Origin: Rhizobium leguminosarum
Lineage (GTDB): Bacteria > Pseudomonadota > Alphaproteobacteria > Rhizobiales > Rhizobiaceae
NCBI RefSeq assembly: GCF_001652265.1
Contig: NZ_LWBS01000077.1
Coordinates: 72,006-136,005 of the forward strand
DNA length: 64,000 nt
Direction of reading: 5' to 3'
In this document: one piece after another, positions 35,273-44,545 of the stretch
How positions within the stretch are numbered: position 1 is the stretch's first letter
Layout: the number at the start of each line of letters is the position of its first letter
Notes under the pieces: model-generated
Database searches by the model: none
The model's input: the letters and a program-made list of their open reading frames with translations, nothing else
What the model was told of the DNA's origin: nothing
Program-made: the position numbers and the translations under genes

Positions 35273-35390
35273 CTTCTGTCCTTCCAGGAATGATGTCTGT
35301 GATGTTTAAGCGTTCTGGGCAGAACCCCGGTCGCGGTCGCTCGCGCCAATCGCCTGGCTGCATCACGAACCGCTAACGGGGCATCGCTCG

Positions 35391-36296
35391 TTATTTCGCG
35401 GTCCAGTATTTGTCGACGAAGCGCTGCATTTCGGCGCGCATGAACTTGCCGGAGTGGTCGGCCTTGTCCTCCCAGGCGAAAACGCATGCAGTCATGATGC
35501 CGTCGAACCCGATCTCAGCCAGCGTGCTGAAGAAATCTTCCCAGGGAACCTCGCCCTGGCCGATGTTCAGGTGCTGATGCACCCTGGCCTGCGTGCCCGG
35601 AGGGTTGAGGATGTAGCGGAGCCCCGAAGAGGCCTTGTGATTGAAAGTGTCGCCGACATGGACATGGGCGAGCACGTCCTTTGCTTCCCGGAGCATCGCC
35701 TTGGTATCATCGCCAAAGTAGAAGGTATGCGGCGCGCAATAGAGGAACTTGACGTTCTTCGAGTTGACCGTCCTGATGATATCGAGCGCCGGCTGCAGGG
35801 TTTCGCACCAATCCTCGGGATGCGGTTCGACGTGCAGATTTATGCCTTCCTTTTCAAAGATCGGCACCAACTCTTCCATCGAGCGCCACCAGGCGTCTTC
35901 GCAGGCCTCGATCATGGAACCTGTATGGCAGCAGTAGCACGAACCCTTGTCCGGATGGGGGCCGCGACCGAATTCCGAGTTCATCGTGTCGACGCCGAGT
36001 TCGACACTGATCTCAATGGCGCGCTTCCAGTGCTTGACGGCAGCTTGCCGCTCATTTTCATCGTTCGAGGCCCACCGATACATCGGCAGGATCGAGGCAA
36101 TGCCGACATTGGCATCGGAGAGCGCTTTCTTGAATGCCTTGGCGCGGGCCGGAAACACGCGCGGCGCCTTGAACCATTCAAGAAAATCGGCCCTTGGGCT
36201 GAGCTCTACCCACTCGTATCCGAGTTCAGCCACTTTCGAGGGCAGTTCTTCGAGTGAGAGGTGGCGATGCATAAAGGGATCGATTGCAATCTTCAT
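35391..36296 (-). CDS. iolH: IolH-like TIM-barrel isomerase/epimerase
   Basis: A 301-residue protein beginning MKIAIDPFMHRHLSLEELP and containing VELGVDTMNSEFGRGP, VEPHPEDWCETL, FLYCAPHTFYFGDD, HVHVGDTFNHKASSGLRY and GFDGIMTACVFAWED. This pattern matches proteins annotated as IolH beside inositol genes. IolH belongs to the xylose-isomerase-like superfamily but its reaction is not firmly established. Here APHTF replaces the more usual DxSH ligand segment, so metal binding may differ. It lies between the oxidoreductase gene and the sugar ABC genes of the same operon. Confidence 0.78.
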   Translation of the reverse strand: MKIAIDPFMHRHLSLEELPSKVAELGYEWVELSPRADFLEWFKAPRVFPARAKAFKKALSDANVGIASILPMYRWASNDENERQAAVKHWKRAIEISVELGVDTMNSEFGRGPHPDKGSCYCCHTGSMIEACEDAWWRSMEELVPIFEKEGINLHVEPHPEDWCETLQPALDIIRTVNSKNVKFLYCAPHTFYFGDDTKAMLREAKDVLAHVHVGDTFNHKASSGLRYILNPPGTQARVHQHLNIGQGEVPWEDFFSTLAEIGFDGIMTACVFAWEDKADHSGKFMRAEMQRFVDKYWTAK

Positions 36297-36387
36297 GGCT
36301 GTTACCCGTCCGATGATTGTGCTGGGCCATCCCGCCGGGGTAGGCGAGCTCTTTAGAGTTTCTGGAGTTCATCCGCGGCGGCGGCCG

Positions 36388-37200
36388 TCAGACCGGCGGG
36401 GGATGTCCGCTATGCGCCGTCGAGTACGCTTCGATTTCGGCTTCGAGTTCGGCCATGGCCTCGCCTCCTGCCATCAGGTCGGTAATCTCTTCGCGCGTCT
36501 TTTCGCCCTTGCGGAAATCGGCCGCCTTCGCACCCTTGATGAGCACCGCGAAGTGGTCTCCCACCGTCATGGCGTGAATGACGTTGTGGGTGATGAAAAT
36601 GACGGCGAGGCCGCGACGGCGCGCTTCCAGAACGATACGCAGCACATGCGCCGCCTCCTTGACGCCGAGAGCGGCGGTCGGCTCGTCGAGGATCAGCACC
36701 CGGGCGCCGAAGTGGACGGCTCGGGCGATTGCCAGGGATTGCCGCTCCCCGCCCGACAGACCGCCGATCAGGCGATCGCCATCGTCGATGCGGGTGATGC
36801 CGAACTCGCGCACGGCCTTGACCGCGATTTCATTTGCAGCTTTGCGGTCGTAGATTTTGAACGGGCCGAAGCCCTTGGTCAGCTCCCGCCCCACGAAGAA
36901 CGAACGGCCGATGCTCATCAGCGGAAAGGTGCCGCCGAATTGATGAACCGTTGCGATGCCGAGGTCTGCGGCTTCGCGCGGATTCTGGAAGACGATCGGC
37001 CGACCTTCGAACTTCACCGCGCCGCTCGTCGGCTTGTAGACACCGGCAAAGGTCTTGATCAGGGTGGACTTTCCCGCACCGTTGTCACCCAGCAGGCAAA
37101 GTACTTCACCGGGATGAACGCTCAATGTGATGTCGTACAGCACATCGATCGGGCCGAAGGACTTGTTGACGTTTTCAAGTTCAAGAATTGGGCCAGCCAT
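36388..37200 (-). CDS. Sugar ABC transporter ATP-binding protein, single-domain FrcA type
   Basis: A 270-residue one-domain ABC ATPase, as in the fructose/inositol-type FrcA systems of rhizobia rather than the fused RbsA type. Walker [11 protein letters not shown]-loop glutamine in TVHQFGGTFPLMS, signature LSGGERQ, Walker B LILDEPTAALG and H-loop FITHN are present. The HQFGG after the Q-loop departs from the YQDLA seen in its paralogue at 58437-59231. GAGGAGCTGAGAC precedes the ATG. It probably serves an inositol or related polyol, from operon context. Confidence 0.86.
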   Translation of the reverse strand: MAGPILELENVNKSFGPIDVLYDITLSVHPGEVLCLLGDNGAGKSTLIKTFAGVYKPTSGAVKFEGRPIVFQNPREAADLGIATVHQFGGTFPLMSIGRSFFVGRELTKGFGPFKIYDRKAANEIAVKAVREFGITRIDDGDRLIGGLSGGERQSLAIARAVHFGARVLILDEPTAALGVKEAAHVLRIVLEARRRGLAVIFITHNVIHAMTVGDHFAVLIKGAKAADFRKGEKTREEITDLMAGGEAMAELEAEIEAYSTAHSGHPPPV

Positions 37201-37211
37201 GTCTCAGCTCC

Positions 37212-38210
37212 TCACTTCTTCTTCTTGGGTGAATAGGTCAGTGCCATCTGGCGGAACGTATTGTTCATGAGGACGGCCACGAGCAGCATCACGCCGATGA
37301 TCAGGCTCGACCAATTGCGGTCGAAGGTCGTGAAATAGATGCCTTGGTTGACGACGGCGAAGGTGATCGTGCCGAAGAAGATCCCGATCACCGACCCGAA
37401 CCCTCCGGTCAGCAGCACACCTCCGACGACGACCGAGATGATCGAGTTGAAGATGAATGTCATTCCGCCCGAAACCTGCGCGGAATTGAACAGGATGGCC
37501 TGACACATGCCGACGAAGGACGCGCTCATTGCCGAGAGGACGAAGAGGACCATCGTCAGACGGGTCGTCGGAATGCCGGCGTTGCGGGCACTGACCTTGT
37601 CTCCGCCCATCGCGAAAATCCAGTTCCCGTAAGGCGAGAAGTGAATGAAGAAGATGAAGATCGCGGTGATCGCTACCCACCACAGAATGATCACCTGAAA
37701 CGATCCGCCCAGGAATTGCCCGAAAAGGAACTTTGCCCAGGGGTCGGCCGTCAGCGCCACGCTCGTGGTGCCGGTTACGAGAACCGAGGTGCCAAGCATC
37801 AGGCCCTGTACAGCAAAGAGGGTGCCGAGCGTTACGATCAGCGAAGGCACGGCCGTGTGCACGACGAGGTAGCCGTTGACCAGCCCGACGATGAGGCCGA
37901 AGGCAAGCGCACCGAGCATTCCGACCCATATGGGAAGATCGTAGTAGCCCGAGAGGACCGCAACCGTCATGGAGCCGGCGGGGATCATCGCGCCAATCGA
38001 AATGTCGAGATCGCCTGCGATCATCAAAAGACCGATGGGAAGAGCGATAATGCCGAGATTGGCGGCGACGTTGAGCCAGCTTGCGGCGCCGGCGGGCTCC
38101 AGGAACTTGGTGCTGCCGAACACGACGAAGAACAGGAGGACGCCGACAAATCCGAGGAACGCACCCGCCTCGGGACGGCGCAACAGGTTGCCGAATGAAA
38201 GATTGTTCAT
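37212..38210 (-). CDS. Sugar ABC transporter permease (FrcC/RbsC type)
   Basis: A 332-residue polytopic membrane protein with about eight to ten hydrophobic segments and the family motifs AGDLDISIGAMIPAGSMTV and NWIFAMGGDKVSARNAGIPT, the cytoplasmic docking loop. The C-terminus ends in a basic SPKKKK tail. It lies between the binding-protein and ATPase genes and is the channel of the same importer. It is paralogous to the permease at 59234-60355. Confidence 0.87.
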   Translation of the reverse strand: MNNLSFGNLLRRPEAGAFLGFVGVLLFFVVFGSTKFLEPAGAASWLNVAANLGIIALPIGLLMIAGDLDISIGAMIPAGSMTVAVLSGYYDLPIWVGMLGALAFGLIVGLVNGYLVVHTAVPSLIVTLGTLFAVQGLMLGTSVLVTGTTSVALTADPWAKFLFGQFLGGSFQVIILWWVAITAIFIFFIHFSPYGNWIFAMGGDKVSARNAGIPTTRLTMVLFVLSAMSASFVGMCQAILFNSAQVSGGMTFIFNSIISVVVGGVLLTGGFGSVIGIFFGTITFAVVNQGIYFTTFDRNWSSLIIGVMLLVAVLMNNTFRQMALTYSPKKKK

Positions 38211-38321
38211 ATGCCTACCCCAGTTTGGGCGTGAATCTCCAGGCGCGCGGACGCGGTGGTCCGCACGCTCGATAAACTTCGACCCGCGGATATCCCGCGG
38301 GCCGGAGCCCGTTTCGAACGA

Positions 38322-39296
38322 TCAGCGAGCGCCTTCCTTGACGCCGGCCAGGGTGGCGTCGATGTTCGACGCATCGACGATGCCCGGGCCGGTCAGCACC
38401 GGTGCGGTCGGCAGGTTGGTGCCGTAGTCGATATGCGCGGCGAGAAGCGAAACCCCCAGCAGCGACTGCAGGTAAGGCTGCTGGTCGATCGCAAAGGTCT
38501 GCGAACCGTCCTTGATGCGGGCAAGCCCCGAGGCATTTAGGTCGAAGGTGCCATGCGCGACCTTGCCGACTTTGTTCGCCTGAGCGATCCCGCTTGCAGC
38601 CGCATCAGCGTCAGAAGCCCCAACATTGAGGACGCCGTCGATGGTGTCGTCCTGGAGCAGTGTCGCCTTGACGGCCTCGGCGATTGCCGTCTGATCGCCG
38701 AAGCTGGTCGCCGGCAATGGCAGCTGTTTGCCAGTGCCGCCCTTTCCGGTGATGCCGTCGATGACACCCTTGCAACGGGCCTCCTGGTTTGCCGCACCCG
38801 GGAGCGTATTGACGCAAATGACATTTTTCGCGCCCTTGGACGCGAAATATTCGCCGCCTGCCTTGCCGGCCGTGTATTCATCCGAGCCGACATAGTTGAT
38901 CGCGCCAAGCTCGCGAGCTTTGTCGATGTTGCCGGCATTCATGAGGATGACTTTGATGCCCGCAGCGACGGCAGCCTTGATGGCCTCGTCTTCTGCCTCG
39001 GGCACCCAGTCGGGCACCACGATGCCGGTCACGCCCTGGCTGATGGCCGTGCGGACGAACTGGGCGGCGTCAGGCCCGAGATTGTCGTAGGTCTGCAGCT
39101 GCAGGTAGCTGACGGAGCCGCCGTTCTTCTCGACGACGAGCCGGGCGTCATCGACACCCTTCTTGATACGGCTCCAGAATTCGTCGTCGGTCTTGCCGCC
39201 GACGACAGCAATATTCGCGGCCATGACAGAAGAAGCGCCAAGAACGAAAACGGCGCCAGCCAGCAGCCCGCGTACGGCGCGCATTGAAAAACTCAT
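38322..39296 (-). CDS. Sugar ABC transporter substrate-binding protein
   Basis: A 324-residue exported protein with signal peptide MSFSMRAVRGLLAGAVFVLG, cleaved near SVMAAN. The type-1 periplasmic fold begins IAVVGGKTDDEFWSRIKKGV and includes GVTGIVVPDWVPEAEDEAI and a Cys pair (ICVNTLPG, ARCKGVIDG) that could form a disulfide. GGGAGGAAATCAC is an excellent ribosome site for the ATG at 39296. It is the first gene of the iol-type operon and faces its LacI regulator. The ligand is probably an inositol or inositol-like polyol, by context. Confidence 0.87.
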   Translation of the reverse strand: MSFSMRAVRGLLAGAVFVLGASSVMAANIAVVGGKTDDEFWSRIKKGVDDARLVVEKNGGSVSYLQLQTYDNLGPDAAQFVRTAISQGVTGIVVPDWVPEAEDEAIKAAVAAGIKVILMNAGNIDKARELGAINYVGSDEYTAGKAGGEYFASKGAKNVICVNTLPGAANQEARCKGVIDGITGKGGTGKQLPLPATSFGDQTAIAEAVKATLLQDDTIDGVLNVGASDADAAASGIAQANKVGKVAHGTFDLNASGLARIKDGSQTFAIDQQPYLQSLLGVSLLAAHIDYGTNLPTAPVLTGPGIVDASNIDATLAGVKEGAR

Positions 39297-39383
39297 GTGA
39301 TTTCCTCCCAAAAAGGCGGTCGAGAGTAACAATTCCTCAAAGCAAGGCTCCCAACTCGCTGGAATATTTGTATCAACCGACCG

Positions 39384-39453
39384 CCGAAAATGGAATGCCT
39401 ATTGCGTTTTGATGAAATTAATGTATCATTTAATTTCATCCGAAAATGGAATG
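39384..39453. promoter_or_regulatory. LacI-controlled divergent promoter: 30-bp inverted repeat and direct repeats
   Basis: Two features overlap here. First, GATGAAATTAA (39411-39421) and TTAATTTCATC (39430-39440) are perfect 11-bp arms with an 8-base spacer. Second, the 14-base word CCGAAAATGGAATG occurs at 39384-39397 and again at 39440-39453, 56 bases apart. Both lie between the binding-protein gene and the LacI gene, where the regulator should bind. Confidence 0.6.
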
Positions 39454-39462
39454 AAATATATC

Positions 39463-40497
39463 ATGAAGCGACCGACCATTGCCGATCTTGCCCAGGCGTC
39501 CGGCGTCAGCATCGCCACGGTCAACCGCATCCTCGGAGGTACCGGCGCAGTGCGTGCGGAGACGATCGAGAGGGTGCAAAATGCCGCGGAAGAGATTGGA
39601 TTTTATGGCCGCGGCGTGATCGAGGACCGCAGGCAGCGGCTCCTGCCGAACTATCGTTTCGGCTTTCTTCTCCAGCAGTCGAGCCGTGAGCTCTACCGGC
39701 TGTTCGGCTCCAAGATCACGGAGGCGGCCGCGAGACGCCAGCACGAGAAAGTCGTGGCTGTGGTCGATTTCGCCGATGTCCTCGAGCCACAAAATATTGC
39801 AGATCGGCTCGAAGCGCTTGGCAAACGCTGTGATGCAGTTGCTGTCATTGCTGGCGACCACCCGTTAATCGGGCAGACCATCCAATCCCTCAAGGAGAGG
39901 GGAAAGCCGGTTGTTGCCTATATAACCGATCAGTCCGCCCGGGATCGCGCCGGCTTCGTCGGCACCGACAATTGGAAACTCGGGCGAACCGCCGCATGGT
40001 TTCTGGCTCAGACCACGCCGATGCCCGGCCGGATCGCCGTGTTCATCGGCAATCATCGTTATCAATGCCAGGATGTCTCCGATGCGAGCTTTCGATCCTA
40101 TATGCGCGAGCACGCGCCTCATCTTCAGGTGGATGACAGCAGACCGACACATGAGGAGCCGCAGGAAGCCTACCGGATCGTCAGCCAGCTGCTTTCCGAA
40201 CTCGATGACCTCAGAGGTATCTTCATCGTTGGAGGGGGAATTTCCGGTGTGCTGCGCGCTCTTCGTGAAGCCCCTGTCGAAAAGCGGGGTAAGGTCAGGG
40301 TCGTCTGCCGCGACATCGGCCCGGAAACGCGCAAGGGTTTGACGGAGGGCCTGATCATGGCGGCATTGTGCCATCCGCTGGATCAGATATCGGACGAATT
40401 GATCGCCACGATGATCGCCGCGCTGGAACACCGCGACAGCACAACCATCCTTCAGCGCGTGGTTCCCTTCGAAACGATTACGCCCGAAAGTGTTTGA
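39463..40497 (+). CDS. LacI-family transcriptional regulator of the iol-type operon
   Basis: A 344-residue regulator. The N-terminal LacI helix-turn-helix (PTIADLAQASGVSIATVNRI) and hinge helix precede a type-1 periplasmic-binding-like effector domain (FGFLLQQSSRELYRLFG, FVGTDNWKLGRTAAWFL, GIFIVGGGISGVLRAL). It is divergent from the operon 29211-39296 and probably represses it until a sugar ligand is present. I chose the ATG at 39463 by homology to the domain start; no strong ribosome site is visible, and ATGs at 39409 and 39451 are also in frame. Confidence 0.87.
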   Translation: MKRPTIADLAQASGVSIATVNRILGGTGAVRAETIERVQNAAEEIGFYGRGVIEDRRQRLLPNYRFGFLLQQSSRELYRLFGSKITEAAARRQHEKVVAVVDFADVLEPQNIADRLEALGKRCDAVAVIAGDHPLIGQTIQSLKERGKPVVAYITDQSARDRAGFVGTDNWKLGRTAAWFLAQTTPMPGRIAVFIGNHRYQCQDVSDASFRSYMREHAPHLQVDDSRPTHEEPQEAYRIVSQLLSELDDLRGIFIVGGGISGVLRALREAPVEKRGKVRVVCRDIGPETRKGLTEGLIMAALCHPLDQISDELIATMIAALEHRDSTTILQRVVPFETITPESV

Positions 40498-40511
40498 ACC
40501 GCCCGGTTTGC

Positions 40512-40546
40512 ATAAGGCGGCTGGCCGAAAAGGCCAGCCGCCTTAT
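40512..40546. terminator. Bidirectional terminator between convergent genes
   Basis: A perfect 15-bp stem (left arm ATAAGGCGGCTGGCC) with a 5-base GAAAA loop lies 14 bases after the LacI stop and 35 bases before the RraA-family stop. The AT ends of the stem provide short T-tracts on both strands, so it can terminate both convergent genes. Confidence 0.8.
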
Positions 40547-40581
40547 AAAGTGGCAGGGCTGATAGCTATTGCGGTGTCGCG

Positions 40582-41256
40582 TCAGATGTCGACGACGAGG
40601 CCCTTGGCTTTCAGCACCGGTTCGAGATTGCTGACCTCGATGACCGATTTGCCCTGCTTATATGCCGCGATATAGCCGGCCTCGGCATCTTCGCGGGCCT
40701 GTGACAGCCTGGCGACTTCCTGCGCTTCCTGGCGGCGCACGATCACCAGGCCGTCGGCATCGCCGGCGATGATGTCGCCGGGATGAATGATTTCGCCGCC
40801 GACGATGATCGTGTCGTTCACCGCCGCGATGGTTTCCTTCACCGTTCCCTTGATGCAGACGCTGAGCGAGAAGACCGGAAAGCCAAGCTCCCTCAGCTGA
40901 AGTGTGTCGCGCACGCCGGTGTCGGTCACGAGACCGCCGATGCCCTTTGCAAGGCAGGCATTGGCCAGGACATCGCCGAAGGATCCGGCTTCCTCGTATT
41001 CGCCGGCCGATACGACGATAATATCGCCCGGCTTTGCGTAGTTGATGGCAAGCTGCAGCATGATGTTGTCACGCGGCGCGCATTTCACCGTAAAGGCCGG
41101 ACCGCACAGTTTCATGCGGTAGTCGACGGGCTTCAGGCGGGAGGAAAGGGCTCCACGGCGCCCTTGTGCCTCGTGGATCGTCGCGGGCGAAAACTTGGAA
41201 ACGGCGTCGATATCAGCTTTGCTTGGCCGTTCGGCAATATCTTTAATATGGATCAT
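40582..41256 (-). CDS. RraA-family aldolase/decarboxylase (HMG aldolase type)
   Basis: A 224-residue RraA-like protein with the family core GDIIAGDADGLVIVRR and the substrate/metal segment GIGGLVTDTGVRDTLQLREL (an Asp-Arg pair), plus CAPRDNIMLQLAINYAKPGD. Family members with these residues are 4-hydroxy-4-methyl-2-oxoglutarate or oxaloacetate-type lyases; pure RraA RNase inhibitors are shorter. GGGAGGCATCC precedes the ATG at 41256. It lies downstream of an amino acid importer, separated by repeats, and may act on the carbon skeleton of the imported compound. Confidence 0.75.
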   Translation of the reverse strand: MIHIKDIAERPSKADIDAVSKFSPATIHEAQGRRGALSSRLKPVDYRMKLCGPAFTVKCAPRDNIMLQLAINYAKPGDIIVVSAGEYEEAGSFGDVLANACLAKGIGGLVTDTGVRDTLQLRELGFPVFSLSVCIKGTVKETIAAVNDTIIVGGEIIHPGDIIAGDADGLVIVRRQEAQEVARLSQAREDAEAGYIAAYKQGKSVIEVSNLEPVLKAKGLVVDI

Positions 41257-41352
41257 GGATGCCTCCCTTCGTTGGCCGACGGCGGGCATGTCCCGCCGTC
41301 TGATTTCGTTTGGACATTGTCATTGGATGACACCGAGGTCCTAGATCCGGAT

Positions 41353-41379
41353 GATTTTAGGCCGGATCGGCCTAAAATC
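41353..41379. repeat. Perfect intergenic palindrome next to the RIME-like repeat
   Basis: GATTTTAGGCCG and its complement CGGCCTAAAATC flank a 3-base centre. It stands 27 bases from RIME-like copy 2, between the RraA-family gene and the binding-protein gene. A different long palindrome stands next to copy 3 at 46543-46566, suggesting that these are modules of one mosaic repeat. Confidence 0.65.
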
Positions 41380-41406
41380 TGAATCCGTATCTAAATCAAA
41401 GAAATA

Positions 41407-41457
41407 GAGCATGATGCCGTCCGAAAACCGCTCACACTTTTCGGCATCATGCTCTAG
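41407..41457. repeat. RIME-like palindromic intergenic repeat, copy 2
   Basis: GAGCATGATGCC...GGCATCATGCTCTAG shares the core CCGAAAACCGCTCACACTTT with copies at 14605-14655 and 46481-46531. The ends GAGCATGATGCC and GGCATCATGCTC are complementary, so it folds into a long hairpin. Its CTAG end supplies the TAG stop of the binding-protein gene on the minus strand. Confidence 0.8.
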
Positions 41458-42290
41458 GGGATCGGGTCGAACTTCAGCTCGGAGAGGGATACGACCTTGT
41501 CGGTGCGCGTCATCTTGTATTCGGTATCCGGGCCGAGCCACTTGTCCCAGATCTTGTTGATCTCACCCGATGTGTCGAGCTTGCGAAGGATCTCGTTGAT
41601 CTTGGCGGTCAGCGCCGGCTGATCCTTGGCCATGCCGATGCCGATCGGCTGGTACAGCATCGGCTCCTCGATCATCCGCATTGCCTTGCCCTTGCTCTTC
41701 GATTCATTGACGAACTTGGTCGTCGTCATGGTGTTGGCCACCATGCCGCGCGCCTTGCCCTGCTGGACGGCGAGATAGGCCGAGGCGGTATCCTGGAAGG
41801 TCAGGGGGTCGGACTTGTTGAGCTTGATCGACATCTCGGAGGTCGAACCCTTGGTCGAAGCGATGCGCTGGCCTGCGTAGTCGGCCTTCTTCTTGCCGGT
41901 ATCGTCGGCCGGCACGATCAGCATTTCCTTGGCGAGATAATAGGGATCGCTGAACTGGATCTGCTCGGCGCGGCTCAGAGTATAGGCAAGGTTGGCAACG
42001 GTGATGTCGACGCGGCCGAGCTTGACCTCGGGCACGCGCGCCTCGACCGACACCGGCTTGATTTCAGCCTTGACGCCCAATTCCTTGGCGATGGCGCCGC
42101 AGAGATCGACGTCGAAACCGGCCATTTCGCGGGTCTTCGGATCGGGAGAGGCGAAGGGAGGAACGTCGGCGAACGTCGCGCAACGCAGGGTTTTCGCCGA
42201 CAGGATGCTGTCGAGCTGATCGGCTTGTGCGGGCACGGCGGCCGCCATGCCGGCAAATGCGACGGTGAGAGTTAGGCATTTCCAGTTCAT
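41454..42290 (-). CDS. Amino acid ABC transporter substrate-binding protein
   Basis: A 278-residue exported protein with a signal peptide (MNWKCLTLTVAFAGMAAAVP, cleaved after QA) and a type-3 binding fold: LRCATFADVPPFASPDPKTR, GFDVDLCGAIAKELG, PEVKLGRVDITVANL and the hinge GQRIASTKGSTSE. AAGGAGAACAGC precedes the ATG at 42290. Its stop codon lies inside a RIME-like repeat. The importer also includes the three genes upstream on the same strand. Substrate unknown; a polar or acidic amino acid is likely. Confidence 0.86.
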   Translation of the reverse strand: MNWKCLTLTVAFAGMAAAVPAQADQLDSILSAKTLRCATFADVPPFASPDPKTREMAGFDVDLCGAIAKELGVKAEIKPVSVEARVPEVKLGRVDITVANLAYTLSRAEQIQFSDPYYLAKEMLIVPADDTGKKKADYAGQRIASTKGSTSEMSIKLNKSDPLTFQDTASAYLAVQQGKARGMVANTMTTTKFVNESKSKGKAMRMIEEPMLYQPIGIGMAKDQPALTAKINEILRKLDTSGEINKIWDKWLGPDTEYKMTRTDKVVSLSELKFDPIP

Positions 42291-42321
42291 TGCTGTTCTC
42301 CTTTGTTTTTGGTGGTTGGTA

Positions 42322-43086
42322 TCAATGCCTGAGATCAGCGAGGAATCGCTGAGCCCGGGGATGGCGTGGATTGTTGAAGAATTCCTCGGGGGTCGCCATT
42401 TCGAGGATCTGGCCGGCATCGATGAACCAGACCCGATCCGCGACGTCGCGCGCGAAACCCATTTCGTGGGTGACGCAGAGCATGGTCATGCCTTCGGACG
42501 CTAGGCTCTTCATGACGGCCAGCACTTCGCCGACCATTTCAGGATCGAGCGCGCTGGTCGGCTCGTCGAACAGCATCACCGGCGGTTCCATGGCAAGGGC
42601 GCGGGCAATTGCCACCCGCTGCTGCTGGCCGCCCGAGAGTTGACCGGGATAGGCCCGCGCCTTGTCGGCAAGGCCGACCCGATCGAGAAGCTTGAGGGCT
42701 TTATCCTTTGCGACGTCAGGCGCCACGCCTTTCACCCGGATTGGCGACATCGAGACGTTTTCGACCACGGAAAGGTGCGGAAACAGGTTGAAGTTCTGAA
42801 ATACGAAGCCGATCCGGCTGCGCAGCGCATTGAGTTCCTTCGCCCGCATGGCGGCATGAATGTTTTGCCCGTCGAGCGTAATCGATCCGCTGTTGATCTC
42901 CTCGAGGCGATTGATCGTGCGGATCAGCGTCGATTTTCCCGAACCGGACGGCCCGCAGATGACCACGACTTCGCCGCGTGTCACCTGCGCATCGATGTCC
43001 TTCAGAACCGGGTAGTCGCCGTAGCTCTTGCAGACCTGCGAAAGCCGGATCGTCTGCAATTCCTGGGCTGAAACTGACATGGTCAT
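42322..43086 (-). CDS. Polar amino acid ABC transporter ATP-binding protein
   Basis: A 254-residue ATPase of the GlnQ family with Walker [11 protein letters not shown]-loop [11 protein letters not shown], signature LSGGQQQR, Walker [13 protein letters not shown] and H-loop VTHEMGFA. I chose the ATG at 43086, which has CGGAGCAGCC before it and overlaps the upstream permease stop by 4 bases; an ATG two codons later is possible. A much longer ORF extension upstream overlaps the permease gene out of frame. Confidence 0.87.
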   Translation of the reverse strand: MTMSVSAQELQTIRLSQVCKSYGDYPVLKDIDAQVTRGEVVVICGPSGSGKSTLIRTINRLEEINSGSITLDGQNIHAAMRAKELNALRSRIGFVFQNFNLFPHLSVVENVSMSPIRVKGVAPDVAKDKALKLLDRVGLADKARAYPGQLSGGQQQRVAIARALAMEPPVMLFDEPTSALDPEMVGEVLAVMKSLASEGMTMLCVTHEMGFARDVADRVWFIDAGQILEMATPEEFFNNPRHPRAQRFLADLRH

Positions 43087-43841
43087 GGCTGCTCCGATAT
43101 GATTTTCGATGGCGCGACCAAGGCGGCGGCAGGAAGGTTGGAAAGTCCCGCACGCCGCCGCGTGATGCTCCGCTCGAGGCGATTTGCGAAGTAGGTGAGC
43201 GTCCAGCAGATGGCGAAGTAGACAATCGCCAGAATGAGGAAGACCTGGAAAGGCTGGGTCAGGAGCTGGTTGTTGACCTGGCTTGCGGCAAAGGTCAGGT
43301 CCGGCACGTTGATCACGTAGCCGAGCGTCGTGTCCTTGATCGTCGAGACGAATGTCGAGATGATGCTCGGGATCATGTTGTAGAGCGCCTGCGGCAGGAT
43401 GATGAAGCGCATCGCACCTAAATAACCGTGACCAAGCGCACGTCCCGCGTCCATCTGGCCTGGTCCGAGCGTAACGATGCCGGCACGGACGACTTCGCTT
43501 AGGAACGCGCTTTGATAGACCACGAGCGTCGTCAGCATCGTCACGAAGCTCGGCACATCGGCGCCGGTCAGCAGCGGAACGAGGAAATAGCTCCACAGGA
43601 TGAGCATCAAGAGCGGCACGCCTCTGGTGAAATAGACCAGTGCCGTGACCGGCCAGCGCAGCAGCGGCGACCTGGAGAGCCGCGCCAATGCGAACAGGAT
43701 GCTGACCGGAAAGGCGAGTGCGATGCTGAGTGCAGAAAGGATCAGCGTATTGGCGAGCCCGCCAAGCGGCCCATTCGGATATTGGCCGATCAGCAGCAGC
43801 AGCCAGTAGTCTTGGACGATGGCGATCATATCGTGGATCAT
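43083..43841 (-). CDS. Amino acid ABC transporter permease
   Basis: A 252-residue inner-membrane permease with about five hydrophobic segments. It includes [20 protein letters not shown], the conserved [17 protein letters not shown] and the docking loop [20 protein letters not shown]. It overlaps both neighbours by 4 bases, a sign of tight translational coupling. The C-terminal 25 residues are a polar tail without a known role. It pairs with the permease encoded at 43838-44545. Confidence 0.86.
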   Translation of the reverse strand: MIHDMIAIVQDYWLLLLIGQYPNGPLGGLANTLILSALSIALAFPVSILFALARLSRSPLLRWPVTALVYFTRGVPLLMLILWSYFLVPLLTGADVPSFVTMLTTLVVYQSAFLSEVVRAGIVTLGPGQMDAGRALGHGYLGAMRFIILPQALYNMIPSIISTFVSTIKDTTLGYVINVPDLTFAASQVNNQLLTQPFQVFLILAIVYFAICWTLTYFANRLERSITRRRAGLSNLPAAALVAPSKIISEQP

Positions 43842-44545
43842 GCTCGCGCACTCCTGGCAGGATCGGTGCGCATCGACAGATAGGCGCCGATGCTCATGAT
43901 CACGAGCGAGAAGAAGAGGTAGAGAACCGTGCCGATCAGGTAGATCTCGAAGGTCCGGAAGCTGAGGTTCTCGATTTCCTTGACGGCATGCGTCAGTTCC
44001 GAGGCTCCGATGACGACAGCGAGACTGCTGTTCTTGAACAGGGAAACGCTGTGATTGATGAGCGGCGGCAGCGCGTTGCGCACGCCCTGCGGCATGATGA
44101 CGAAACGCATCGCCGAGACATAGCCGTGGCCAAGTGCGCGGGCTGCCTGCATTTGGCCGGGGCTGACCGAGCGCACGCCCGAACGAAGATCTTCGCTGAA
44201 ATAGGCCGCCTGGCCGAGCCCGAGCCCGATCACCGCGAAGATGGCCTCGGCATTATGGACGGCCAGCCATTCGGCTACTCCGCTTGGCATCAGGGTGAAA
44301 ATCCCGAAATACCACAGCATCAGCTGAACCAGGGTGGGGACGTTGCGGTGGTAGGAAACGTAAGCGGCGACTAACGGATCACCGAAGCGAAAGGGCGACA
44401 AACGCAAAGCCAGCAGCAGAAGTGCCAGCGCCATCGCCATAGACCAGGAGCCGGCATAGATGATGAAGGTCATCTCGATGCCATGCAGCAGCATGGCGGT
44501 ATATTCCGGATTTCCGAGGATTGCCGAAAGGTCGAAACCGCTCAC
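43838..44545 (-). CDS. Amino acid ABC transporter permease
   Basis: A 235-residue permease with the conserved [20 protein letters not shown] and the docking loop [20 protein letters not shown], nearly the same as in its partner. It starts with GTG at 44545, preceded by GGGGAGCC, and the GTGA overlaps the SDR stop. The two permeases probably form the heterodimeric channel of the importer. Confidence 0.86.
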   Translation of the reverse strand: MSGFDLSAILGNPEYTAMLLHGIEMTFIIYAGSWSMAMALALLLLALRLSPFRFGDPLVAAYVSYHRNVPTLVQLMLWYFGIFTLMPSGVAEWLAVHNAEAIFAVIGLGLGQAAYFSEDLRSGVRSVSPGQMQAARALGHGYVSAMRFVIMPQGVRNALPPLINHSVSLFKNSSLAVVIGASELTHAVKEIENLSFRTFEIYLIGTVLYLFFSLVIMSIGAYLSMRTDPARSARA

